Source of the DNA: Curtobacterium sp. VKM Ac-2865 | GTDB lineage: Bacteria; Actinomycetota; Actinomycetes; Actinomycetales; Microbacteriaceae | NCBI RefSeq assembly: GCF_015350905.1 | Contig: NZ_JADKRZ010000005.1 | Location: 124,001 to 188,000, forward strand | Direction of reading: 5' to 3' | Length of the DNA: 64,000 nucleotides | Shown here: positions 1 to 7,437 of the stretch, in pieces | Numbering within the stretch: position 1 is the stretch's first letter | How the letters are laid out: every line of letters starts with the position of its first letter | Notes under the pieces: generated by a model | What the model saw: only the letters and a program-made list of their open reading frames with translations | The model's database searches: none | What the model was told of the DNA's origin: nothing | Position numbers and translations under genes: made by a program

Positions 1-296
1 TCCTCGGTGAGGACTGGCGGCAACTCGGCATGGCCCGCCGTGCCAGGGGTGTCGCGGACACCGGTCGCCTCCGCCGTGGGGCGTCGATGGCGTTCGCCCT
101 GCTCGTCGTGGCGTTGCGGCGGGCGACGACGCTGGCCGTGGCGATGGAGTCCCGAGGTTTCGGCGCGCCCGGCACGCGGACGTGGGCGCGGCCGGCGCGG
201 TTCGGCGGGCGCGAGTGGGCGACGGTCGCGGCGTTGGTCGGCATCGGGCTGGTGTCGATCGCCGTGGCGGTCGCGATGGGGACGTGGCGTGCCTGA
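1..296 (+). CDS. ECF transporter T component (EcfT/CbiQ family), C-terminal part
   Basis: The reading frame is open from base 3 and stops at 294-296, so only about 97 C-terminal residues of the gene lie in the window. They contain the EcfT/CbiQ hallmark ATTLAVAMESRGFG near residues 44-57, followed by a basic coupling segment and a last hydrophobic helix (AALVGIGLVSIAVAVAMG). EcfT proteins are the membrane scaffold that couples the two ATPases of an energy-coupling-factor vitamin or metal transporter to the substrate-binding S component. The ATPase genes would be expected just left of the window. The next gene starts inside this one's stop region, suggesting co-transcription. Family assignment rests on the motif and helix pattern. 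Confidence 0.8.
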   Translation, partial: LGEDWRQLGMARRARGVADTGRLRRGASMAFALLVVALRRATTLAVAMESRGFGAPGTRTWARPARFGGREWATVAALVGIGLVSIAVAVAMGTWRA

Positions 297-912
297 TCGG
301 GCGATGCCCGGACCGGCCGCATCCTCCGATCAGGCGAGGTCCTCCGATCGGGTCGCGTCGCCTGCATCCGGCCGGGAGGCTCGGCTCGGCCCCGTCACGT
401 CGCTCGCCGCGCGCGCACGGGCCGCCGACACCGCCTCCACCTCCGGTCGACGCTCGGTCGTCCTGGTCGACGGCCGTTCCGGCACCGGGAAGACCACGCT
501 CGGCGGTGCGCTCGCGATCGAGCTGGGCGCGCAGCTCGTCCACCTGGACGATGTCTACCCCGGTTGGGACGGCCTGCTGGCAGCGTCAACGGCCGTGGTG
601 GAGGATGTGCTCGGCACGCCGTCTGGCTACCGCCAGTGGGACTGGGAGCGGTCGGAGCCGGCCGCGTGGGTGTCCCTCGACCCGGACGAGCCGCTCGTGG
701 TCGAGGGCTGCGGCGCGCTGTCCCGCGCGTCGGCGTCCCTCGCCACGCTGCGGATCTGGATGTCGGCGGACGACGCCGAGCGGAAGCGCCGGGCGATCGA
801 CCGCGACGGGGCGGTGTTCGCCGAGCAGTGGGACCGGTGGGCCGCACAGGAGGACGCCTTCATCGCGGAGCAGGACCCTGCGTCCCTGGCAGACGTGGTG
901 CTGCGGTCCTGA
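289..912 (+). CDS. P-loop nucleoside/nucleotide kinase-like ATPase
   Basis: About 207 residues from GTG 289, or 202 from ATG 304 in the same frame. I prefer GTG 289 because GGGGA sits 7 nt upstream and the codon overlaps the stop of the preceding EcfT gene. A Walker A motif, DGRSGTGKTT, lies at about residues 61-70, followed by HLDDVYPGWDG, and an acidic VVEGCGALS strand further on, as in uridine kinase-like and small nucleotide kinases. The basic helix AERKRRAIDRDG resembles a lid region. It is probably cytosolic and phosphorylates a small molecule, but the substrate cannot be told from sequence. The first 45 residues look disordered, consistent with an internal start. Confidence 0.7.
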   Translation: MPDRAMPGPAASSDQARSSDRVASPASGREARLGPVTSLAARARAADTASTSGRRSVVLVDGRSGTGKTTLGGALAIELGAQLVHLDDVYPGWDGLLAASTAVVEDVLGTPSGYRQWDWERSEPAAWVSLDPDEPLVVEGCGALSRASASLATLRIWMSADDAERKRRAIDRDGAVFAEQWDRWAAQEDAFIAEQDPASLADVVLRS

Positions 913-943
913 CCCCGGCGACAGTCCGTCTCGGCGGTGGGTC

Positions 944-1291
944 TCAGGCCCAACCGAGTTCGTGGAGGCGCTCGTCGTCGATGCCGTACCAGTGGCCGAT
1001 CTCGTGGACCAGGGTCGTGTGGACCTCGTCGCGGAGTTCCTCGTCGGTGTCGCACTCCGCCAGGTGCTGCTTCCGGAACACGACGATGCGATCGGGGAGC
1101 TCGCCGAAGCCGTACTGCCCGCGCTCGGTCTGCGCGACGCCGTCGTAGATGCCGAAGAGCTCGGAGCCGTCCTCGGGTTCGTCCTCGACGACGAACACCA
1201 CGTTGTCGAGTCCGTCGACCATCTCGTCCGGGAGCAGGTCGAGTTCATCGGTCACGAGGGCCTCGAAGGCCTCGGCGGACATCTCCATCAC
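944..1291 (-). CDS. small zincin-type metallopeptidase family protein
   Basis: A 115-residue protein of the minimal zincin family (PF06262 type), common as a single small gene in actinobacteria. The zinc site is HEIGHWYGIDD near residues 95-105: HExxH followed by an Asp-rich segment that would supply the third ligand. The N-terminal half is very acidic. Physiological substrates of this family are not established. The frame begins GTG-ATG-GAG-ATG, so the start could be 1291, 1288 or 1282; a CACGAT element 7 nt upstream of the GTG favours 1291 on a leaderless mRNA. It faces the end of the preceding gene, and a strong hairpin lies behind its start. Confidence 0.75.
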   Translation of the reverse strand: MMEMSAEAFEALVTDELDLLPDEMVDGLDNVVFVVEDEPEDGSELFGIYDGVAQTERGQYGFGELPDRIVVFRKQHLAECDTDEELRDEVHTTLVHEIGHWYGIDDERLHELGWA

Positions 1292-1355
1292 GGGGTCGAT
1301 CGTGGCACACGCGGCCGGACGTCAGCCGGGTCGGCCTCGTGGTCTCACGGAACGA

Positions 1356-1387
1356 CGAAGGCCCCCGTCACCCGACGGGGGCCTTCG
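1356..1387 (-). terminator. hairpin terminator behind tRNA-His
   Basis: A perfect 13-bp stem (1356-1368 with 1375-1387) with a 6-nt loop lies 7 nt past the 3' end of the minus-strand tRNA-His gene. There is no long T tract, as is usual in GC-rich actinobacteria. It separates the tRNA from the metallopeptidase gene. Confidence 0.75.
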
Positions 1388-1394
1388 CACATGG

Positions 1395-1468
1395 GGTGAG
1401 TAACGGGGCTCGAACCCGCGACCTCCTAGACCACAACCAGGCGCTCTACCAGCTGAGCTATACCCACC
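1395..1468 (-). tRNA. tRNA-His (GTG anticodon)
   Basis: A full cloverleaf can be folded: acceptor GTGGGTA with TACTCAC, D arm, anticodon stem CCTGG/CTAGG around loop TTGTGGT (anticodon GTG), and T arm GCGGG-TTCGAGC-CCCGT. The extra 5' G (complement of 1468) opposite C73 is the tRNA-His identity feature. The 3' CCA is not encoded. Confidence 0.95.
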
Positions 1469-1534
1469 ATGTCTGTCACCCGAACTGCCGGGCAACCACT
1501 CAATAGTAGTACACCCCGGCGGGTGTCCGGGACA

Positions 1535-2173
1535 CTACTCGGCTGCAGGACTCGCGAGCCGAGGCGCCCAGGCCTCGATGACCTCGGCGGCCACGGCGCG
1601 GACGTCTTCCGTCGAGGGGCCGGGCTCGGCGATGAAGCCCGCACGACGGTAGTACTCGAGCTCGCGGATCGACTCGAGGATGTCAGCGAGGGCACGGTGT
1701 CCGCCGTGCTTCTCGGGCGCGTTGAAGTACACGCGCGGGAACCAGCGGCGGCAGAGCTCCTTGATGCTCGACACGTCGACGCTGCGGTAGTGCAGGTGGC
1801 CGTCGACGCGGGGCATGTACTTCGCCAGGAACGCCCGGTCGGTGCCGATGGTGTTGCCGGCGAGGGGCGCGCTGCCCGCGGCGGGGACGTGCGCGAGGAT
1901 GTACTCGAGCACCTGGTACTCGGCGTCCGCGAGGCCGACGCCGTTCGGGATCTCCTCGCTGAGGCCCGACGTGGCGTGCATGTTCGTCACGAACTCGTTC
2001 ATGTTGTCCAGCGCCGACTGGTCGGGCTTGATCACGATGTCGAACCCCGGGTGCACGGGGTTGAGGTCGAAGTCGGTGATGACCACGGCCACCTCGACGA
2101 GTTCGTCGACCTCGACGTCGAGGCCCGTCATCTCGCAGTCGATCCAGACGAGGCGGTCATTCGCGGTTGCCAT
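1535..2173 (-). CDS. orn: oligoribonuclease
   Basis: A DEDDh 3'-5' exoribonuclease of 212 residues that degrades RNA fragments of two to five nucleotides, including pGpG from cyclic-di-GMP turnover, to mononucleotides in the cytosol. Exo I is WIDCEMTG (residues 9-16, with catalytic Asp and Glu). Exo II contains NTIGTDRAFL, and Exo III is HGGHRALADI with the catalytic His and final Asp. The length matches the family, with a short extra C-terminal tail. It is monocistronic. A TAGGAT element ends 6 nt before the ATG, so the mRNA is probably leaderless. tRNA-His lies just downstream on the same strand. Confidence 0.96.
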   Translation of the reverse strand: MATANDRLVWIDCEMTGLDVEVDELVEVAVVITDFDLNPVHPGFDIVIKPDQSALDNMNEFVTNMHATSGLSEEIPNGVGLADAEYQVLEYILAHVPAAGSAPLAGNTIGTDRAFLAKYMPRVDGHLHYRSVDVSSIKELCRRWFPRVYFNAPEKHGGHRALADILESIRELEYYRRAGFIAEPGPSTEDVRAVAAEVIEAWAPRLASPAAE

Positions 2174-2179
2174 GTCCCG

Positions 2180-2185
2180 ATCCTA
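2180..2185 (-). promoter_or_regulatory. -10 element of leaderless orn promoter
   Basis: TAGGAT on the minus strand is separated by 6 nt (CGGGAC) from the orn ATG, placing the transcription start at or within 1-2 nt of the start codon. No Shine-Dalgarno sequence is present. Confidence 0.6.
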
Positions 2186-2264
2186 TTGCCGGGCACGGAC
2201 ACCCCGGACCGCTGTCGTCGCTGGGCGCCCTCGTGACCGGGCGGCTGCGCGGTCCTTCTCCGTG

Positions 2265-2545
2265 CGGCCGGAACGCCGAGCGGGCGGAATGCCGCGGTCG
2301 GTCCAGCGGCGCACGCCGGCATTTCGCCCGCTCGGCCCGGCGGGCGGTTGCACGCTTCGTCTCCGTCGACCCGGAACGCCGAGCGGGCGGAATGCCGCGG
2401 TCGGTCCCGTGGCAGACGCTGGCATTTCGCCCGTTCGACCCCGGCGGGCGGTCACGCGCTTGGTCACCATGCGGCCGGAACGCCGAGCGGGCGGAATGTC
2501 GCGGTGGGTCCCGTGGCGGACGCTGGCATTTCGCCCGCTCGACCC
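2265..2545. repeat. three copies of a 60-bp palindromic repeat (family A)
   Basis: Three units at about 2276-2334, 2379-2437 and 2481-2541, with a period near 103 bp. Each starts GAACGCCGAGCGGGCGGAAT and ends GGCATTTCGCCCGCTCG (or CGTTCG), so the ends are inverted copies that can fold into a long hairpin with an internal loop of about 25 nt. The same family forms the large array at 8331-9083. This fills the gene-free space between orn and the MFS gene. I see no coding potential in it. Confidence 0.85.
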
Positions 2546-2572
2546 GGACGGCACGCCGCCGCGCACCCAGGC

Positions 2573-2635
2573 GCCCGGGCCACCCGGGCCGCCCGGGCCG
2601 CCCGGGCCACCCAGTCCACCCGGGCACCCGGGCAC
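2573..2635. repeat. 9-bp GC-only tandem repeat
   Basis: Seven consecutive 9-bp units of the form (G/A)CCCGGGCC, with one degenerate copy (ACCCAGTCC). It lies in the intergenic region beside the repeat cluster and just outside the MFS terminator. Each unit is itself palindromic (CCCGGG). Confidence 0.85.
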
Positions 2636-2652
2636 GGGCCCGGCGCAACCAG

Positions 2653-2697
2653 CTGGAGGCCCGGTGCCGGTCCGACGGACCGGCACCGGGCCTCCAG
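2653..2697 (-). terminator. 22-bp perfect hairpin, terminator of the marR-MFS operon
   Basis: Arms 2653-2674 and 2676-2697 are perfectly complementary with a single-base loop. The outer stem, CTGGAGGCCCGG, recurs in the hairpins at 18093 and 63345. It lies 33 bp beyond the MFS stop codon. Confidence 0.8.
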
Positions 2698-2729
2698 GCT
2701 GAAAGCGGGAGCCCGGAACGCGACGAGAC

Positions 2730-4019
2730 TCAGACGACCTCGCCGGCGGAGATCGCCTCGGCCTCGACGCGCGAGGCCTCCGGGCCGTCGTCCACCCGGC
2801 GGAGCGCCCGAGCGGCGACGATCGTCACCACGAAGGCCACGGCCACGGACGTCCCCGCGAAGACGTAGGCGGCACTCGGCGAGTACGCGTCCGCGAGCAG
2901 GGTGGCCACGGGCGGGGCGATCGCTCCACCGATGAACCGCACGGCCGAGTACGCACTCGACGCCACTGAGCGGGGGAGGTCGGTGGCCTCCATGACGCAC
3001 TCGGTCAGCACGGTGTTGAGCACGCCGAGCACCAGGCCGCCCACGACGACGCAGACGATGAGCCCGGCCGGTGACCGCACAACCACGGCCGCGGCGAACA
3101 GGTCGAGCGCCAGCAGCGGCAGCGCGATCCGGAGCACGGTCGTCCGACGCAGCCGTGCGGTGAGCATCGGGGCGACCCACACCGAGGTGACGGCGAGGCC
3201 GACGCCCCAGCCGAAGAACGTGAACCCGATGCCGAGCGCCCCGAACCCGAGGGGGAACGGCGTGTAGGCGAGCAGCACGAAGAACCCGATGTTGTAGAAC
3301 AGGGCGGTGGCGGCGAGGGCTGCGAGCGTGGGGTGCGCGAGGGCACGGAACGGCGCGGAGAGCTTCGTCGGCGTGGGCTTCTCGAGCCCGGAGGTCTTCA
3401 GGAGCACGACGACCGCGACGAAGGCGATCGCCATCAGGGTCGTGACGCCGAAGAACGGCCCGCGCCAGCTCACCGACCCGAGCAGCCCGCCGACGAGGGG
3501 GCCGATCGCGATGCCGAGGCCGAGTGCTGCCTCGTACAGGATGATCGCGGACGCGGTGCCTCCTGATGCGGCACCGACGATCGTCGCGAGTGCGGTCGAG
3601 ATGAAGAGCGCGTTGCCGAGCCCCCAGCCGGCGCGGAAGTCGATGATCGTCCAGACGTCGTTCGACACGGCGGCGAGCACGGAGAACACCACGATGAGCG
3701 CGAGCCCGATGAGCAGGGTGCGCTTGGCGCCGATGCGGCTCGACACCCAGCTGGTGAAGAACATCGCGACGCCGGTGACGGCGAGGTAGCTCGTGAAGAG
3801 CAGCTCGGTCTGCGCGGGCGTCGCCCGGAGGGAGCCGGCGATCGCAGGCAGGATCGGGTCGACGAGGCCGATGCCCATGAAGGCGACGACACAGGCGAAG
3901 GCGATCGCCCACACCGCCTTCGACTGCTTGAGGATGCTGCCCGTGGCAGCGGGACCGGCAGCGGGACCGGCAGCGGGACCGGCGGCGGCAGGACCGGCAG
4001 CGGGTGCGTGGGCGTTCAC
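2730..4019 (-). CDS. MFS drug/metabolite efflux transporter
   Basis: A 429-residue major facilitator protein with about 12 membrane helices, starting at GTG 4019, which overlaps the stop of the marR gene by 4 bp (GTGA). After an Ala-Gly-Pro repeat leader (about residues 4-25, from a 12-bp DNA repeat) come helix 1 (WAIAFACVVAFMGIGLVDPI) and the helix 2-3 loop SSRIGAKRTLL, a match to the MFS motif A region. The LVDPILP start is typical of the EmrD/YceL-like drug:H+ antiporter subgroup. It sits in the cytoplasmic membrane and probably expels a toxic compound sensed by its MarR partner. The substrate is unknown. Confidence 0.85.
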   Translation of the reverse strand: MNAHAPAAGPAAAGPAAGPAAGPAATGSILKQSKAVWAIAFACVVAFMGIGLVDPILPAIAGSLRATPAQTELLFTSYLAVTGVAMFFTSWVSSRIGAKRTLLIGLALIVVFSVLAAVSNDVWTIIDFRAGWGLGNALFISTALATIVGAASGGTASAIILYEAALGLGIAIGPLVGGLLGSVSWRGPFFGVTTLMAIAFVAVVVLLKTSGLEKPTPTKLSAPFRALAHPTLAALAATALFYNIGFFVLLAYTPFPLGFGALGIGFTFFGWGVGLAVTSVWVAPMLTARLRRTTVLRIALPLLALDLFAAAVVVRSPAGLIVCVVVGGLVLGVLNTVLTECVMEATDLPRSVASSAYSAVRFIGGAIAPPVATLLADAYSPSAAYVFAGTSVAVAFVVTIVAARALRRVDDGPEASRVEAEAISAGEVV

Positions 4020-4450
4020 GCGGGGATCTCCGTTCTGGTCCTCGTCGCGATGAGGGCCGATGCTTCGTGCAGGACGTCCCACTGGTCGTCGTCGAGGTCC
4101 GCGAAGACCGGGCCGACGGTGCGGGCGAGGGTGGCGCGCCACTCGAGGAGGTGCGCGCGGCCGGCTTCGGTGATCCCGATGCGCTGGCCGCGGGAGTCAT
4201 CGGGGTCGACGGACCGAGTGACGAGGCCGTCGTCGAGCATCCCGCCGACGAGCCGGGTCATGGTCGGCTGCGACACGCGCGAGGCGGTCGCGAGTTCACC
4301 GACCCGGAGCGGCTGGCTGGTCTCGAGGATCCCGAGGGTGCGCCAGACGGCGGGGGAGGTGGTGTTGCCGGTCGACTGGACGGCCGTGCGGATCAGGCGG
4401 TTCACGGAGACGAGGAGCGTCTCGATCGTCTCGACGCGCGATGATTCCAT
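4016..4450 (-). CDS. MarR-family transcriptional regulator
   Basis: A 144-residue winged-helix protein. The recognition region is around residues 50-75 (VGELATASRVSQPTMTRLVG), followed by the wing DPDDSRGQRIGITEAG, the classic MarR D-x-R-[GS] signature. It is the first gene of a two-gene operon with the MFS exporter, the usual arrangement in which the regulator represses both until a ligand releases it. A -10 element (TATAGT) ends 6 nt before the ATG, and the palindrome ATAGC-AGA-GCTAT abuts it, so autorepression is likely. Confidence 0.9.
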   Translation of the reverse strand: MESSRVETIETLLVSVNRLIRTAVQSTGNTTSPAVWRTLGILETSQPLRVGELATASRVSQPTMTRLVGGMLDDGLVTRSVDPDDSRGQRIGITEAGRAHLLEWRATLARTVGPVFADLDDDQWDVLHEASALIATRTRTEIPA

Positions 4451-4456
4451 GGATGA

Positions 4457-4474
4457 ACTATATAGCAGAGCTAT
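4457..4474 (-). promoter_or_regulatory. marR-MFS promoter with overlapping operator palindrome
   Basis: TATAGT (minus strand, 4457-4462) lies 6 nt before the marR ATG, giving a leaderless mRNA. Directly upstream is the inverted repeat ATAGC-AGA-GCTAT (4462-4474), a plausible MarR dimer site that would block RNA polymerase. It is one of the few AT-rich patches in this region. Confidence 0.6.
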
Positions 4475-4524
4475 GGAACAGGCAACGGCGTCCTGGACAG
4501 CAGCCCCCTGGTAGACAGGGGGAC

Positions 4525-4815
4525 ATGAGCGACATCACCATCCACGAGGGCGACGAGTACACCGCCATCTACCACCAGGGTCCCTTCGACGGCACGACGG
4601 ACACCCGCACCGCCACCGGCGACGCGATCGAGGACGAGGTGACGGTCTTCGCGGACGTGGAGGGCCTGCAGACGGCCTTCACCTACAAGGCCACGCACAC
4701 CCGTCACGTCGTCGACCAGGTCTCGGTCGACTACACCTACGAGCCCGACAAGTCCGACGACCTCGACGACCTGCAGGAGCGCGGCGACCGCAGCGGCGGG
4801 TTCGACCGGGAGTAG
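4525..4815 (+). CDS. small acidic hypothetical protein
   Basis: A 96-residue acidic protein starting at ATG 4525 behind a G-rich ribosome-binding stretch (CAGGGGGAC). I do not recognise the family. It begins MSDITIHEGDEYTAIYHQGP, and the middle is predicted to alternate short strands (TVFADVEGLQTAFTYKAT, VDQVSVDYTY). It ends in a charged Asp/Glu/Arg tail with no membrane segment or cysteine. The frame could extend to ATG 4441, but that would run through the marR promoter, so I reject it. It is divergent from marR and followed after 29 bp by a thioredoxin-like gene. Confidence 0.6.
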   Translation: MSDITIHEGDEYTAIYHQGPFDGTTDTRTATGDAIEDEVTVFADVEGLQTAFTYKATHTRHVVDQVSVDYTYEPDKSDDLDDLQERGDRSGGFDRE

Positions 4816-4844
4816 TCCCACCCACCCCGACGTTGCAGGACCAC

Positions 4845-5108
4845 ATGCAGCTCGACCTCTGGACGTCCGCCTTCTGCGCACCGTGTGCCGCCGCCCGCCG
4901 GGTGGCCGCCGACGCGGCACGGATCGTCCCCGGGCTCGACGTGGTCGAGCGTGACGTCGCGTCGTACCCCGACGACGCAGAAGACCTCGGCATCCGTTCG
5001 ACCCCCACGATCATCGTGCGGCGGGCGGACGGTGCCGAGGTCTTCCGTTCTCCAGGCGTCCCGTCACGCGACCAGCTGCTGCTGGCCGTCGCGAAGGCGG
5101 TCGACTAG
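4845..5108 (+). CDS. thioredoxin-fold family protein (CAPC)
   Basis: An 87-residue protein with a glutaredoxin/thioredoxin-like fold: strand QLDLWTSAFCAPC, a redox motif C-A-P-C near residues 11-14, then a helix. The cis-Pro loop is RSTPTIIV near residues 51-58. This is the minimal thioredoxin length. It probably acts as a cytosolic thiol-disulfide reductant, with partner unknown. ATG 4845 is chosen because AGGA lies 5 nt upstream. A TTG at 4833 in frame is the alternative. A hairpin at its 3' end separates it from the convergent glycosyltransferase gene. Confidence 0.75.
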   Translation: MQLDLWTSAFCAPCAAARRVAADAARIVPGLDVVERDVASYPDDAEDLGIRSTPTIIVRRADGAEVFRSPGVPSRDQLLLAVAKAVD

Positions 5109-5148
5109 CCGGACGGGAGGCCCGGCTGGGCTCCCCGAGACCGTCCGG
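5109..5148. terminator. bidirectional hairpin between convergent genes
   Basis: The outer arms CCGGACGG (5109-5116) and CCGTCCGG (5141-5148) pair perfectly, with additional GGGAG/CTCCC pairing inside. It sits in the 41 bp between the converging thioredoxin-like and DUF6716 genes. Confidence 0.6.
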
Positions 5149-5149
5149 C

Positions 5150-6568
5150 TCACCGGGTGGTCGCCACCACTGCCGTGGTCGCCGCCGCGGCCGACGTCGC
5201 GTTCGGCGCGTCGGTCTGCTGCCGCTGCGTGCGCGGTGCCCCCACGACGGTCGGAGCCGGCGGCCGCACGACCCGGACGACCTGACGCACGAGGCGCTTC
5301 GCCGTGCGCACCGGGACCCCGGCCACGAGCGCGGCGAGCCCCAGGACCGAACGGTCGGCTGGTCCGAGGGCGTTCTTCCGCTCCCACGCCCGACGCAGCA
5401 CCCCGCCACGGCTCCGGCGCGCGGCCGGTCGGTCGACCAGGGCACCGGCGTCCCGGAGCGCCATCAGCCGATCGGTCCGGATCACCCAGTCGTCGTCGGA
5501 CTCCTGGTGGAAGTAGTTGTCTCTCCTCCAGTCGGGCCGGACCGTTCCGAAGACTCCGCCCACCAGGTCGATGGCGTCGCCCTCGAGTCCGCTGTCGACG
5601 AAGACCTCGTTGATGAGCGGCCGGCTGATGCCGAAGTCCGTCAGGGTCAGCGCGGGGATGCCGCGGGCGACGGCCTCGAGCACGGCGGTGGAGCTGATCG
5701 TCACCAGGGCCACCGCGCGGTCGAGGTGCGTCGCCATGGGCCCCGTCGCGACGACGAGGTTCGGCGGTGCGTCCGCGGGGACCAGGTCGGCGTACGGGAA
5801 GGCCTCGCGGTGGGTCTGCTGCTCGCCGGCGAGCGCGCGGGTCTTCACGACGACGCGCCACTCCGGGTGCTGCCTGGCCGTCTCGGCGAGCCACTGCACG
5901 ACGCGGGCCCGTTCCTCGCGGGTGGGCGGCACGCTCGGCTGCGCGGCGAACACCACGGAGTCCCGTGTCGGCGCCGGGCCAGGGCGCGCGGCGCGGGCAG
6001 GTGCCGCGGCGAAGGGCAGCGTGGCGAGCGCGAAGAACGGTTCGACGCCGTTCTCGGCTGCCAGTGCCTCGTAGTCGCGGACCTCGCGGTGGCTGTGCAG
6101 CACGAAGAGGTCCGCTCGGGCGCGGGAGAACACGCCCTTCCACTTCGCCGGGAACGAGATCCCGGGCAGCCCGGTCACCAGGACCGGGCGGTGCGGGACC
6201 CGGCGGTGGACCTCCTCGATGAGCAGCTCGGCGACCGGACCGATCACGGACACGAGCACCGCGTCTGGTGGGTCCACGCGCAGGCGTTCCACCACCGCGT
6301 CGACGTCGAGCGGTGTGGGCGGCTCGGTGGCCAGGTGTGCGAGCCGGTCGTCGAGCCCGCGGAACGCCGACCGGAGCTGCGCCGGGCTCGCCGTGCGCGG
6401 GGTGTGCACCACGAGGAGCTCCAGCGACCAGTCGTCGGGCGCTGCCGACAGGAGGTGGGCGCCCCACTTCGCGAAGGAGTCCGTGTCCACGATCCCGACC
6501 ACGAGCCTCCCGGCCGTGCCGTCGCGGTCACGCGACCGCGCCGTCGTGACCGGACCGTCCGCCGTCAC
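5150..6568 (-). CDS. DUF6716 putative glycosyltransferase (polysialyltransferase-like)
   Basis: A 472-residue protein, third gene of the neuA-neuB operon, starting at GTG 6568 with a 4-bp GTGA overlap with the neuB stop. The N-terminal half has a Rossmann-like alternation (LVVGIVDTDSFAKWG, ELLVVHTP, AVLVSVIGP, VLVTGLPGISF). The C-terminal half has the nucleotide-sugar glycosyltransferase features SSTAVLEAVARGIPAL and FGISRPLINEVF. Proteins of this type accompany neuB and neuA in actinobacteria and resemble bacterial sialyl/polysialyltransferases (GT52/GT-B fold). I infer that it transfers the CMP-activated nonulosonic acid made by its neighbours onto a cell-surface glycan. The basic last 60 residues may bind membrane or polymer. 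Acceptor unknown. Confidence 0.7.
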   Translation of the reverse strand: MTADGPVTTARSRDRDGTAGRLVVGIVDTDSFAKWGAHLLSAAPDDWSLELLVVHTPRTASPAQLRSAFRGLDDRLAHLATEPPTPLDVDAVVERLRVDPPDAVLVSVIGPVAELLIEEVHRRVPHRPVLVTGLPGISFPAKWKGVFSRARADLFVLHSHREVRDYEALAAENGVEPFFALATLPFAAAPARAARPGPAPTRDSVVFAAQPSVPPTREERARVVQWLAETARQHPEWRVVVKTRALAGEQQTHREAFPYADLVPADAPPNLVVATGPMATHLDRAVALVTISSTAVLEAVARGIPALTLTDFGISRPLINEVFVDSGLEGDAIDLVGGVFGTVRPDWRRDNYFHQESDDDWVIRTDRLMALRDAGALVDRPAARRSRGGVLRRAWERKNALGPADRSVLGLAALVAGVPVRTAKRLVRQVVRVVRPPAPTVVGAPRTQRQQTDAPNATSAAAATTAVVATTR

Positions 6569-7437
6569 GCGTCGACGCGACGCAGCTTCGCGAGCGGCGC
6601 CAGCTCGCCCGGCATGACCCGCTTGACCCCGTCGCCGAGGGCGGTCTCGATGATGCGGACGTCGCGCGCGAGGGTCTGCAGGCCGTGCGGCTCGAGCGAC
6701 GCGGCGTGGTCGGAGCCCCACATCGTGCGGTCGAGCGTGATGTGGCGCTCGACGGCGGTCGCGCCGAGGGCGACGGCGGCGACGGAGATCTGCAGGCCGG
6801 GCTCGTGGCCGGAGTAGCCGACCGGCACGCCGCTGTAGCGCTGCGCGAGGGTGTCGATCATGCGGAGGTTGGCCTCCTCGGGCGGCAGCGGGTACGTCGA
6901 GGTCGCGTGCATCAGCACGAGCCTGTCGGTGCCGAGGGCCGCGACCGCACGGTCGATCTGCTCCAGCGTGGACATGCCGGTCGACAGGATCACGGGCTTG
7001 CCCGTGGCGGCCACGGCGGCGAGCAGGCCGAGGTCCGTGACGGAGGCCGAGGCGATCTTGTACGCGACGACGTTGAGGTCCTCGAGGAAGTCCACCGACG
7101 GCTCATCCCACGGCGACGCGAACCAGTCCAGGCCGCGGAGGGTGGCGTGGTCGCCGATCTCGATGTACTGGTCGCGGTCGAACTCGACGTGGTAGCGGTA
7201 CTCGAGGTAGGTCATGTCACCCCACGGGGTGCTGCGCGGGGTCTGCTTCATGTGTTCCGGCGTGGAGATCGCCGGCGTGCGCTTCTGGAACTTGACCGCC
7301 TGGAGCCCGGCGTCGGCCGCGACGTCGATGAGCTGCTTGGCGATGTCGACGTCGCCGTTGTGGTTCAGGCCGATCTCGCCGATGAGGTAGGCGGGGTGCC
7401 CGGCGCCGATCGTGGACGTGCCGATGTGGACGGTCAT
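6565..7437 (-). CDS. neuB: N-acetylneuraminate (nonulosonic acid) synthase, SAF domain missing
   Basis: A 290-residue NeuB-family TIM-barrel synthase that condenses phosphoenolpyruvate with a hexosamine-derived sugar to make a sialic-acid-like nonulosonate. Family blocks visible are IGEIGLNHNGD (about 14-24), AVKFQKRTP (about 45-53), FASPWDEPSVDFLE, KIASASVTD, STGMSTLEQI, LMHATSTYP and GYSGHEPGL. Start ATG 7437 overlaps the neuA stop (ATGA). The typical protein has about 340-350 residues with a C-terminal antifreeze-like SAF domain. This one ends right after the barrel (GVKRVMPGELAPL), so that domain is absent. The exact product (Neu5Ac, Leg, Pse or Kdn-type) cannot be told. Confidence 0.88.
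   Translation of the reverse strand: MTVHIGTSTIGAGHPAYLIGEIGLNHNGDVDIAKQLIDVAADAGLQAVKFQKRTPAISTPEHMKQTPRSTPWGDMTYLEYRYHVEFDRDQYIEIGDHATLRGLDWFASPWDEPSVDFLEDLNVVAYKIASASVTDLGLLAAVAATGKPVILSTGMSTLEQIDRAVAALGTDRLVLMHATSTYPLPPEEANLRMIDTLAQRYSGVPVGYSGHEPGLQISVAAVALGATAVERHITLDRTMWGSDHAASLEPHGLQTLARDVRIIETALGDGVKRVMPGELAPLAKLRRVDA

Noticed and set aside
2230..2720. Overlapping short open frames between orn and the MFS gene
   Set aside because: They run through palindromic and 9-bp repeats on both strands and lack ribosome-binding sites or domains.
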